26,474 nt of DNA from CAYLWN01 sp964387625 (GTDB lineage Bacteria > Patescibacteriota > Microgenomatia > UBA10105), in the NCBI GenBank assembly GCA_964387625.1, contig CAYLWN010000013.1, positions 1-26,474 of the forward strand, written 5' to 3'. The position numbers were made by a program, and so were the translations under genes. The notes under the pieces are model-generated. The model was not told the origin of the DNA, did no database searches, and worked only from the letters and a program-made list of their open reading frames with translations. This document shows, one piece after another, positions 7,284 to 14,752 of the stretch. The number at the start of each line of letters is the position of its first letter. Position 1 is the first letter of the stretch.

Positions 7284-7649
7284 TTATAATTTATTTTTTT
7301 GAGATTTCATAACAGTTCCTAGTACACCATTTATAAAAGGTGCACATTCATCTCCGCCAAATTCCTTGGCAAGTTCTATTGCTTCATCAATGGTAACTTT
7401 GGGCGGATTTTTCTTTTCAATTTGCAACTCATATAAAGCCAATCTAAGTATTGCTAAATCAATTTTAGCAATTTTATCAATTGGCCATTGTTTTGCCACT
7501 TTCTTTATTACTTGATCAATTTCTCCTAAATGGTTCCAGATTTTTTTTGCTCCGTTTGTTGTAAATTTATTTTTATAAAAACTATTTGAAAAAAGATCTT
7601 TAAGAATTTTTATTCTATTAAGGTGGCGGGGATCTGTTGAGGTTTTCAT
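7284..7649 (-). CDS. nusB: Transcription antitermination factor NusB
   Basis: NusB binds boxA RNA with S10 in rRNA antitermination. The 121-residue all-helical protein includes KIDLAILRLALYEL and PKVTIDEAIELAKEFGGD, then FINGVLGTVMK, which are the standard NusB C-terminal motifs. The N-terminal RNA-binding part is slightly divergent (DPRHLNRIKILKDLFSNSFY). It lies between rpmF and rnc. The spacing to rpmF is filled by a CAAGTATCA-type repeat. Confidence 0.9.
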   Translation of the reverse strand: MKTSTDPRHLNRIKILKDLFSNSFYKNKFTTNGAKKIWNHLGEIDQVIKKVAKQWPIDKIAKIDLAILRLALYELQIEKKNPPKVTIDEAIELAKEFGGDECAPFINGVLGTVMKSQKNKL

Positions 7650-7727
7650 TTTTCAAGTATCAGGTATCAAGTATCAAGTATCAAGTTAATAAAATAATCA
7701 TGAAACTTGACACGTGACACATGACAC
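7650..7727 (-). repeat. Intergenic word repeat, CAAGTATCA type
   Basis: Four tandem copies of TCAAGTATCA or TCAGGTATCA stand at one end, and CTTGACACGTGACACATGAC at the other gives a partly inverted arrangement. It fills the nusB-rpmF gap. Confidence 0.6.
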
Positions 7728-7928
7728 TTACTTATCTTTTTTCTTTTTCTCTTTTTTAATAATCACAGCTTTTGCATCATAAAAACCGCAGTTGCTACAG
7801 ACAAAGTGGGGTTTAGTCATCGATCCACAATTTTTGCATTTCACCAAAGTCATAGATGACCCTTTTAGGGCTCTGGTCCTTTTCGCTTGTCTGCGTGATG
7901 AATGTCTTCGTTTTGGTAAAGGAGCCAT
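7728..7928 (-). CDS. rpmF: Ribosomal protein bL32
   Basis: Large-subunit protein L32, 66 residues. The N-terminus MAPLPKRRHSSRRQAKRTR is the basic rRNA-binding segment. A zinc ribbon follows, with CKNCG and CSNCG supplying four Cys and PHFVC between them. The lysine-rich tail is longer than usual. In many bacteria rpmF is followed by plsX and fab genes; here the next gene is nusB. Confidence 0.93.
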   Translation of the reverse strand: MAPLPKRRHSSRRQAKRTRALKGSSMTLVKCKNCGSMTKPHFVCSNCGFYDAKAVIIKKEKKKKDK

Positions 7929-8045
7929 ATATTTAAAAATTCGAAATTCGAATTACGAAATTCGAAAAAATTACAATATCTAATTCTCAAATAATCCAAT
8001 TTATTGGTATTTATTGGATAATTGGATAATTAGATGATTGGATAA
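7929..8045 (-). repeat. Intergenic word repeats, TTCGAAT and TTGGATAAT types
   Basis: Two different word themes sit side by side: AAATTCGAAATTCGAATTACG (split as AAATTCG, AAATTCG, AATTACG) near rpmF, and repeated TTGGATAAT or TAGATGATTGGATAATT near recG. No gene is supported here. Confidence 0.6.
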
Positions 8046-9940
8046 TTAATTTGGGACAATGTCTGATATTGTACTCAATTTGAGGCGTTCTTTCAAGATT
8101 GGGAATTTATCCAATTTTGGATCACAAGATATCAACTTTTGGGCTTCATTTTTGGCTTTATTTATAATTTCCAAATCTGAAAAATTAGCTACTTTTAAGA
8201 AATTCCTGCCATGTTGAAACTCACCAAAAATGTTACCTGGACCACGGATTTTGAGGTCAAGTTCGGCTAATTTTGGTCCGTCAAGCGTAGTTTGCATATA
8301 TTTAAGCCTGGTAATGTCTGTTTTTGTTTCCATTGAGGTAAATAATAAACAATATGCTTGTTTATCGTTTCTACCGACTCTACCTCTAAGTTGGTGAAGT
8401 TGAGCCAGTCCAAATCTTTCAGCAGCCTCTATCATCATAATGGTTGCCCTTGGAATATCAATTCCCACTTCCACAACAGGTGTAGCGACTAAAATATCAT
8501 ATTTATTATTTTTAAAATCAGTTAAGATTTGAATTTTTTCTTTGGATTTAATATTTCCATGAAGCAAAGCGAGCTTTAAATCCGGAAAAATTTGCTTTTT
8601 TAATTTTATAAACTCTTCTGTGGCTGCTTTGATTGAGGAAAAAGTTTCTGAAGGTTCTATAAATGGACAGACAATAAATGCCTGTGATTTATATGCCAGT
8701 ACCTGCTTTCGGATCCAGTCATAAGCTGAATTACGTTTGACAGGAGGAACTACCCAGGTTTTGATAGTTTTACGGCCCATTGGCATTTCATTGATAACGG
8801 ATAAATCCAAATCGCCGTATAAAGTCAGAGCAATAGTTCTGGGAATGGGAGTTGCGGTCATAGTCAAAACATGCGGTGTATCCCCTTTTTCTCTTAAAAT
8901 ACTTCTTTGTTTGACGCCAAAGCGGTGCTGTTCGTCAATGATTATTAATTTAACTTTATCTAAATTAACTTTTTTTTCCAGCAATGCATGAGTCCCAATT
9001 AATACATTGATTCTGGATTCTGCCTGCCTGCCGGCGAGGCAGGGATTATGGATTCTAGAGATTTTGTGGGAGCTGGTTAATAAACCAATCTTTAATCCAA
9101 ATGGTTCCAGCAATTTTTTTAAAGTTTGAAAATGTTGTTCAGCCAAAATTTCCGTTGGAGCCATAATCACACTGTTTAATCCATTTAAATAAGTGGCATA
9201 AATTGCGATAGCTCCCACTACAGTTTTTCCTGATCCAACATCTCCTTCTAAAATTCTGTTCATAGGCTTATTTTTAGCTAAATCTGACAAAATTTCGTCA
9301 GTTACTAAAACTTGGGATTTAGTTAAATTAAACGGTAAGCTGGAAATAAATTCGGAAATTTTGGTTTTATCAATTTTTAAGGGACTTGATAAAATTTGTT
9401 TTTGCCATTCCCTGCGTTTTGTTTGCTGTATTATCTCCAGAGTTAAAAGCTCATCAAATGCCAATCTTTGACGGCCGTTGTCAATTGGTTGCATTGATTC
9501 AGGTTGATGGATATTTTTAAAAGCAGATAAAATTTCCGGAAAATTGTATTTTGTTAAAATTTCACTGGGTAAATATTCTTCAATTTTAAAATTATTAANN
9601 NNNNNNNNNNNNNNNNNNNNNNNNNNNNNNNNNNNNNNNNNNNNNNNNNNNNNNNNNNNNNNNNNNNNNNNNNNNNNNNNNNNNNNNNNNNNNNNNNNAC
9701 AGTTTGGATTTGTTTGCGGTTTCTGGTGTATTGATTTTTTGCAGTTACGACAGTGCCTATTGCAGTGACTGTTTCCTGTGATTGAACAGTTGCAATTTTA
9801 GAAATCAGTGACAGATCATCATAACGGAAAGGCAAATGCCATAATAAATCCTCAACTGTTAAAACGTTTAATTTTTTAAGGCGGCCGGCCATAACAGGTC
9901 CGACTTTAGGAATATATTGAATGGGAGAAGAAAGATTCAT
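8046..9940 (-). CDS. recG: ATP-dependent DNA helicase RecG, interrupted by an assembly gap
   Basis: RecG remodels stalled replication forks and Holliday junctions. The N-terminal part (9699-9940) begins MNLSSPIQYIPKVGPVMAGRL and covers the start of the wedge domain. After the 100-N gap the frame resumes with YLPSEILTKYNFPEILSAF and runs through Walker A LEGDVGSGKTVVG, the RecG-type DEQHRFG, TMTATPIPRTIALTLYGDLD and GRVGRNDKQAYCLL. The two halves are in different frames across exactly 100 N, so the gap length is nominal; RecG alignments suggest roughly 90-100 residues are missing. An in-frame repeat insertion lies at 9009-9059. I see no evidence of a true frameshift. Confidence 0.93.
9009..9059 (-). 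repeat. Repeat inserted in frame within recG
   Basis: GC-rich palindromic CTGCCTGCCGGCGAGGCAGG is flanked by GATTCTGGATTC and GATTATGGATTCTAGAG, the same words as in the trmD-khpA spacer. It encodes RIHNPCLAGRQAESRI between GLLTSSHK and INVLIGTHALLE, a surface-loop region of the helicase domain. The reading frame is kept. Confidence 0.7.
9599..9698. other. Assembly gap (100 N) inside recG
   Basis: Exactly 100 N, the conventional placeholder for a gap of unknown size. It removes the end of the recG wedge/OB domain. Confidence 0.98.
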
Positions 9941-9943
9941 TGT

Positions 9944-10249
9944 TTTATTGTTCGAATCCCGATATTCATTTTCTATTAATTTAAGATAATCGGGATGAGA
10001 ACCATTCCATAATGTTTCTTTTTTAATTCTACTAAAATCTTTTAATTATCTTTCTCTATTGCGTGCTTCTGTTAAGTCATGATATTCTTCAATATAACAT
10101 AATCTTTTGAATCAATGTTTTTTAGTAAATTTACTTCCTTGATGAACAAAATGTTGTTCGATTCTGTTATCAATATTCCAAGTTAAACCTGTATAATAAA
10201 GACCATCTTCACATTCTATAATATAAACAAACCATTTCCATTTCTGCAT
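9944..10249 (-). pseudogene. Decayed GIY-YIG nuclease gene
   Basis: From ATG 10249 the frame reads QKWKWFVYIIECEDGLYYTG, closely related to the intact gene at 2261-2530. It meets TGA at 10114-10112, where the intact copy has Gly, continues FKRLCYIEEYHDLTEARNRER, meets TAA at 10048-10046, where the intact copy has Gln, and continues LKDFSRIKKETLWNGSHPDY up to the recG start. Both stops are single-base changes from the expected codons. The 3' end is not defined, since the frame runs into recG without another stop. Family B hairpins in opposite orientations flank it. Two nonsense mutations make a working protein unlikely. Confidence 0.8.
9947..10002 (-). repeat. Family B hairpin, long-loop form
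   Basis: GTTCGAATCCCGAT and ATCGGGATGAGAAC are complementary inner ends separated by about 28 bp. It overlaps the 3' part of the GIY-YIG pseudogene, just upstream of recG. Confidence 0.65.
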
Positions 10250-10280
10250 TAAAATTATTATAACTTGATTTGGTATAAGT

Positions 10281-10319
10281 AATAACTTCTCATCCCATAA
10301 AATGGGATTCGAAGAATAT
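10281..10319 (+). repeat. Family B palindromic hairpin
   Basis: AATAACTTCTC, stem ATCCCATAAAATGGGAT, TCGAAGAATAT. It is upstream of the GIY-YIG pseudogene and inverted relative to the copy at 9947-10002. Confidence 0.7.
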
Positions 10320-10388
10320 ATTGTTTTGGTAAGAAAATATGAATATTTATTGTTCGAAGTCCGCAAAGAAGAATGAAAACTAAACTTT

Positions 10389-10430
10389 AATAACTTCTCA
10401 TCCCGATTGTTATCGGGATTCGAAGAATAA
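10389..10430 (+). repeat. Family B palindromic hairpin
   Basis: AATAACTTCTC, stem ATCCCGATTGTTATCGGGAT, TCGAAGAATAA. Same orientation as 10281-10319; between them is a partial copy (TTATTGTTCGAAGTCCG, about 10348-10364). It ends 7 bp from the stop of the small membrane peptide gene. Confidence 0.72.
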
Positions 10431-10436
10431 TAGAAT

Positions 10437-10541
10437 TTATCTTAAGAAAAATAAGGGTGCAATAGAACTAAGCAATAATGCGATAGATGAAATGATGACT
10501 ATGACCGTCCAAAGTTTTTGATGTTTATGAAACCAATTCAT
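10437..10541 (-). CDS. Small single-helix membrane peptide, 34 residues
   Basis: The product reads NWFHKHQKLWTVIVIISS, then IALLLSSIAPLFFLR, after the initial Met: a basic/aromatic cytoplasmic head followed by one hydrophobic helix of about 20 residues. This charge-then-helix plan fits a tail- or signal-anchored membrane microprotein and is unlikely to arise by chance in AT-rich spacer, but the gene is short. It lies between tyrS and the GIY-YIG pseudogene. No clear Shine-Dalgarno site is visible. Function unknown; I do not assign a family. Confidence 0.55.
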   Translation of the reverse strand: MNWFHKHQKLWTVIVIISSIALLLSSIAPLFFLR

Positions 10542-10542
10542 A

Positions 10543-10647
10543 GGTTAGATATAAGATAGACAAGATGAGAAGATAGTTAAGACGGTTTAATTTTAATTTT
10601 TTTGGAATTCTTATGTCTTATTGTCTTTTCTATCTAGTTCTATCTAA
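10543..10647 (-). repeat. Imperfect inverted repeat, AGATAGA type
   Basis: GGTTAGATATAAGATAGACAA at one side and GTCTTTTCTATCTAGTTCTA at the other form degenerate complementary arms. The right arm runs into the last codons of tyrS. Confidence 0.5.
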
Positions 10648-11818
10648 ACTTCAGAAATCTCTTTTTCCCCACCCGTAAAGTCATACCGGTTTTCAATGTT
10701 ATATTTGTTTGTATCATATCTACGACTGTTTGGTCAATTTCCACAGCCTTTTGCTCAATTAAGCGTTTGGCTTCTGATTTACTTGCGGCACTTTGAGTAT
10801 TTACTAATAAATTTACAATTGTAATCGGATTTGAACTTAATTGGTTCATTTCAAACTCTTTTACATCTGATAAATTATGTTGCTGAAAAGTTTTAGAAAA
10901 ATAATCTTGGGCTTTTACGGCGTTTTCTTCTCCCCACAACTTTTTGACAATTTCAAATGCCAAATGCTTTTTTTCATTCATGGGATGATTTTTAATATTG
11001 TGCTTTAAAGATGCAAAATCTGTATCTGTCAGAAGTTCAAATCCTAATTCAATTACCTCATCAGGAAAAGACATAATACCTGAATAAAAATCTTGAGATT
11101 CAGAATCTAAAAATAAAGCATTTCCAGTAGTTTTTCCTACTTTGTTTCCTTCTTTATCAACTAATAATTTTGTTCCTAATACAAATTTTTCTTTATGATT
11201 TATTGCAGAAACCAAAGTTCGTCCGACTAACATATTAAAAATCTGATCTCTACCGCCAATTTCCATATCTACGTTCATTGCAACGCTGTCATATCCTTGG
11301 GCAATTGGATACAGAAGCTCATGAAAATGAATTGGTTGATTATTCTTAATTCTTTCCTGAAACATATCGCGTTCAATTAGTTGTTGATATGTCAAATTAG
11401 AAGTAATTTCAATTAATTCCTTAAAATTCACTTTATCAAGCCAAGCAGAATTAAACATTATTTTTGCCGGATTATTTCCATCAAAATTCAATATTTTTTG
11501 AGCTTGCTCTTTCCAGTTTTTAGCATTTTCCAAAACCTGTTCGCGGGTTAATTTTTTGCGGGTTGCAAGTTTATCAGTTGGGTCACCAATCATTCCGGTA
11601 AAATCTCCTACTAAAAATATGACATGATGTCCCATTTTTTGAAATTGGGATAATTTTATTAGTCCTACTAAATTTCCCAGATGCAATGATGGCATTGATG
11701 GGTCAAAACCCTGATATAGTTTTAGTTTCTTCCCCTCTCGTAAAACTTTTTCCAAAGCTTCTTTGGCGGGATAAATTTTATCCACTCCTCTAGTTAATAA
11801 ATTTTCAATTGCATCCAT
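10640..11818 (-). CDS. tyrS: Tyrosyl-tRNA synthetase
   Basis: Class I synthetase charging tRNA-Tyr. YQGFDPSMPSLHLGNLVG near residues 35-52 holds the HIGH-type motif (HLGN), and KVGKTTGNALFL near residue 230 is the KMSKS-type loop. The C-terminal S4 domain (SEAKRLIEQKAVEID to LRVGKKRFLKF) is complete. The 392-residue length is usual. It ends with TAG inside a repeat arm. The start at 11818 has no obvious Shine-Dalgarno site. It diverges from the penicillin-binding-protein gene. Confidence 0.96.
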   Translation of the reverse strand: MDAIENLLTRGVDKIYPAKEALEKVLREGKKLKLYQGFDPSMPSLHLGNLVGLIKLSQFQKMGHHVIFLVGDFTGMIGDPTDKLATRKKLTREQVLENAKNWKEQAQKILNFDGNNPAKIMFNSAWLDKVNFKELIEITSNLTYQQLIERDMFQERIKNNQPIHFHELLYPIAQGYDSVAMNVDMEIGGRDQIFNMLVGRTLVSAINHKEKFVLGTKLLVDKEGNKVGKTTGNALFLDSESQDFYSGIMSFPDEVIELGFELLTDTDFASLKHNIKNHPMNEKKHLAFEIVKKLWGEENAVKAQDYFSKTFQQHNLSDVKEFEMNQLSSNPITIVNLLVNTQSAASKSEAKRLIEQKAVEIDQTVVDMIQTNITLKTGMTLRVGKKRFLKFR

Positions 11819-11839
11819 ATGTTATTTGTATCAAATTTA

Positions 11840-11930
11840 TTCTTCGAGTCCCGATAATTATCGGGCGAGAAGTTTAAAAAATTTAGTTATCACTTCGCCA
11901 AGTCAGACTTGGCTTCGCTCGAACAATAAA
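11840..11930 (+). repeat. Inverted hairpin pair, family B with a hybrid A/B unit
   Basis: The left unit is TTCTTCGA, stem GTCCCGATAATTATCGGGC, GAGAAGTTT. The right unit keeps the family A core (CCAAGTCAGACTTGG within CTTCG arms) but has family B outer ends, TCGAACAATAA. This hybrid links the two families. It lies in the tyrS/PBP divergent spacer. Confidence 0.68.
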
Positions 11931-11974
11931 AAAATTATTGAATTATTCCAATCTTATCATAAATTAATTTGAAT

Positions 11975-12004
11975 TTGCAGCAGTAAGCATATATTTGTTA
12001 CAAT
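11975..12004 (+). promoter_or_regulatory. Candidate leaderless promoter of the PBP gene
   Basis: TTGCAG (11975-11980), an 18-nt spacer, then TACAAT (11999-12004). The ATG at 12012 comes 7 nt after the -10 box, so the transcript would begin at about the start codon. No Shine-Dalgarno site. Confidence 0.5.
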
Positions 12005-12011
12005 TTAACTT

Positions 12012-14615
12012 ATGTGGGACGCAGTACAAAAAAGACGTTTAGAAATTATTACCGGCAGAACGCGTAAAGAAAAGTTTACCCGGATCAGATTTGTCACTTT
12101 TTTAGCTACAGCTTTTTTGATTCTTTTGGTTTTAGGCCTTTTAATTACAGGTTTACTATTTGCGTGGTATGCCAAAGATTTACCCCGTCCTGATAAAGTT
12201 GTCCGCACTGAAGGTATTTCAACCATCATTTACGACAGAAATCATGAACCAATTTATGATATTTACCATGATCAAAACCGGATACCTGTACCTTTTGAGG
12301 AAATGCCTGATATTTTAAAAAAAGCTACAGTATCAATTGAGGATAAAGATTTTTACAAGCATGAAGGATTTTCATCACAGGGAATGGTTCGGGCACTTTT
12401 AAATATTGTGGTTTTCCATAAACTTGAAGGAGGTTCGACATTGACTCAACAATTAGTCAAAAATGTTTTATTATCTCAAGAGCGTACTCTACCCCGAAAA
12501 ATCAAAGAATTTATTTTGGCAATTCAAATAGAACGCAAATATTCCAAAGATCAAATATTGCAAATGTATCTTAACGAAGCACCATATGGTTCAACTACAT
12601 ACGGAATAGAAACTGCTTCTCAATATTATTTTAATAAAAAGGCCAAAGATTTATCTCCGCTTGAAGCAATTGTTTTAGCCGGTTTTCCTCAATCTCCAAG
12701 TAAGTATTCACCTTTTACATCAGATGATAAAGCATATATTTGGCGAGCCGAGCAAACTATCAGAAGGATGAGGGAAGATGGAATAATTACGATAGAGGAA
12801 GAAAATCAATATAAAAAAGATTTACCGGATTTAAAATTTACAGAAGGCGACAATAAATTTAAAGCTGCTCATTTTGTAACTTATATCAAAGATTTATTAA
12901 CAGAAAAATTCGGTGAAAAAATGGTCGAATTGGGAGGATTAAATGTAGTTACCACGCTGGATTTAAAATTACAGGAAAAAGCAGAAACAATTGTTAAGGA
13001 AGAAGTAGATAAAGATAAAAAATTACTGGTTTCAAATGGAGCTGCCATTATTATAAATCCTAATAATGGAGAGATTTTGTCAATGGTGGGAAGTAAGGAT
13101 TATCAGTCAACAGATAGCGCTGGGCTTAAATTTAATGTGGTTACTCAAGGACTGCGTCAACCGGGATCAGCACTTAAGCCTATAACTTATGCAGCGGCAT
13201 TTAGAAAAGGCATTCTTACTCCATCATCAATTGTCATGGATGTAGAAACAAAATTCCCGGGCGGTATAGGACAAAAAGATTATACTCCCAAAAATTACGA
13301 TTTGAAGTGGCGGGGACCTATTCAACTTAGGTTTGCCCTGTCTAATTCTATCAACATGTCAGCGGTAAAAGTTTTAGCCCTAACAGGAGTTAAAGATATG
13401 TTGTCACTGGCTTACGATATGGGAATGTCAACTCTTGAGCCAACTTCGGCAAATTTATCCCGTTTTGGATTGGCTATTACTTTGGGAGGCGGTGAGGTTA
13501 AGCTAATTGATCTGACTCAAGCTTTTGGCGTGTTTGCAACAGGTGGGGTAAAGCAGGAAACAGTAGCTATTTTAAAAGTAACTAATCAAAAAGGGAAAGT
13601 ATTATTTGAGAGTAAAACTACACAAGGAAAAAAAGTTTTGGGGAGTGATGTGGCATTTTTAATCACTTCAATATTGTCAGATAATAAAGCCAGAAGTTTA
13701 ATATTCGGAGAAAATTCTTATTTAAATATTCCGGGTAAAAACGTATTTGTAAAAACCGGAACCACTGATGATAAACGTGACAACTGGACGATAGGTGGAA
13801 CACGTGAGAGGATAATAGGGGTTTGGGTGGGAAATAATGATAACTCCCCCATGAATCCGACTTTAGCATCAGGCGTGACCGGCGCAGCACCAATTTGGAA
13901 TAAACTGATTAAAGAAGCCATCAAAGATTTACCTAATGACAATTTTATTAAACCGGAGAATATTGTAGAAATGGATGTAGATAGTTTCGGAGGAGGTTTA
14001 GCCAGAGCAGAATTTCCGACCCGTAAAGAATTTTTTATTAAAGGGACAGAGCCAACAGGCTTATCGCCGATTTATAAAAAAATTAAGATATCTAAAAATA
14101 ATGGCAAACTTGCAAACGCTATTGAAATTGCCAGTGGTTCATTTGATGAAAAAGAATTTTTTGTGTTTGAGGAAAGTGATCCGGTATCCACAGATGGAAA
14201 AAATCTTTGGCAGGAAGGTATAAACAGTTGGTTGGCGCAACAGACAGATCCGAAATATCACCCGCCAACAGAAACCAGTGAAGAAAGAAACGATAAAGTA
14301 GTGATGAACATAACATCTCCTGAAGATAAAAAACAATATAGTGATCACGATATAAAAGTAACTGGCGAAGCATTTTCATTAAATAATATCAAAGAAATAA
14401 AAGTGGAAATTGACGGAACGGAAATGGAAAAATTATCCGGAAATACTTATTCGCGGATTTTTAATTTGAATAATGGTCCGCATACCATCAGAATGACTGC
14501 CAAAGATGAAAAAGATAGAGAAGCTACCGGTGAAGTGAAAATTGGTGTAAATACAGCATGGGATGCATTTACTGCTTCTCCTGTTCCTTCGCCTGTGCCC
14601 ACCCCTTCTCCTTAA
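12012..14615 (+). CDS. Class A penicillin-binding protein (transglycosylase/transpeptidase)
   Basis: This bifunctional enzyme polymerises and crosslinks peptidoglycan outside the membrane. There is a basic cytoplasmic N-terminus and one membrane helix (FLATAFLILLVLGLLITGLL, about 33-52). The GT51 domain has the catalytic Glu in SIEDKDFYKHEGF near residue 110 and GGSTLTQQLVKN near 140. The transpeptidase domain has SxxK in RQPGSALKP near 385, SxN in SNSINMSAVK, and KTG in VKTGTTDDKRDNW near 580. The C-terminal 150 residues or so include an Ig-like fold (VVMNITSPEDKKQYS to GEVKIG) and a Pro/Ser/Thr tail (SPVPSPVPTPSP). The 867-residue length fits PBP1A-type proteins with added domains. It converges on pheT across a hairpin pair. 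Confidence 0.95.
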   Translation: MWDAVQKRRLEIITGRTRKEKFTRIRFVTFLATAFLILLVLGLLITGLLFAWYAKDLPRPDKVVRTEGISTIIYDRNHEPIYDIYHDQNRIPVPFEEMPDILKKATVSIEDKDFYKHEGFSSQGMVRALLNIVVFHKLEGGSTLTQQLVKNVLLSQERTLPRKIKEFILAIQIERKYSKDQILQMYLNEAPYGSTTYGIETASQYYFNKKAKDLSPLEAIVLAGFPQSPSKYSPFTSDDKAYIWRAEQTIRRMREDGIITIEEENQYKKDLPDLKFTEGDNKFKAAHFVTYIKDLLTEKFGEKMVELGGLNVVTTLDLKLQEKAETIVKEEVDKDKKLLVSNGAAIIINPNNGEILSMVGSKDYQSTDSAGLKFNVVTQGLRQPGSALKPITYAAAFRKGILTPSSIVMDVETKFPGGIGQKDYTPKNYDLKWRGPIQLRFALSNSINMSAVKVLALTGVKDMLSLAYDMGMSTLEPTSANLSRFGLAITLGGGEVKLIDLTQAFGVFATGGVKQETVAILKVTNQKGKVLFESKTTQGKKVLGSDVAFLITSILSDNKARSLIFGENSYLNIPGKNVFVKTGTTDDKRDNWTIGGTRERIIGVWVGNNDNSPMNPTLASGVTGAAPIWNKLIKEAIKDLPNDNFIKPENIVEMDVDSFGGGLARAEFPTRKEFFIKGTEPTGLSPIYKKIKISKNNGKLANAIEIASGSFDEKEFFVFEESDPVSTDGKNLWQEGINSWLAQQTDPKYHPPTETSEERNDKVVMNITSPEDKKQYSDHDIKVTGEAFSLNNIKEIKVEIDGTEMEKLSGNTYSRIFNLNNGPHTIRMTAKDEKDREATGEVKIGVNTAWDAFTASPVPSPVPTPSP

Positions 14616-14630
14616 GCTAAATAAATTATA

Positions 14631-14709
14631 TTGTTCGAGTCCCGAAATTGGGACGAGAACTTGACATTGATTACTTCTCACTCCGATTAAATCGGAGTTC
14701 GAAGAATAA
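14631..14709 (+). repeat. Inverted pair of family B hairpins
   Basis: The first unit is TTGTTCGA, stem GTCCCGAAATTGGGAC, GAGAACTT. The second, inverted, is ACTTCTC, stem ACTCCGATTAAATCGGAGT, TCGAAGAATAA. It sits between convergent genes and might also terminate transcription, although no consistent T-run is present. Confidence 0.75.
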
Positions 14710-14752
14710 AAGAAGAAGAGAGTTTTTAGATAACAGAGATTTATTGAAGTTA

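Noticed and set aside
9544..9768. Plus-strand frame running through the N gap
   Set aside because: It crosses 100 unknown bases antisense to recG and has no recognisable product.
8046..9940. recG as two separate genes or a frameshifted pseudogene
   Set aside because: The frame change falls exactly across a placeholder gap of 100 N; both sides are open and continue RecG domains in order.
10112..10114. TGA at a Gly position, suggesting UGA recoded as Gly as in Gracilibacteria/Absconditabacteria
   Set aside because: The same gene also has a TAA stop, and intact genes such as pilM and the PRC/CBS gene end at TGA with the next gene following directly; the standard code fits.
13663..13942. Minus-strand frames within the PBP gene
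   Set aside because: They are antisense to a well-supported transpeptidase domain and show no motif or start signal.
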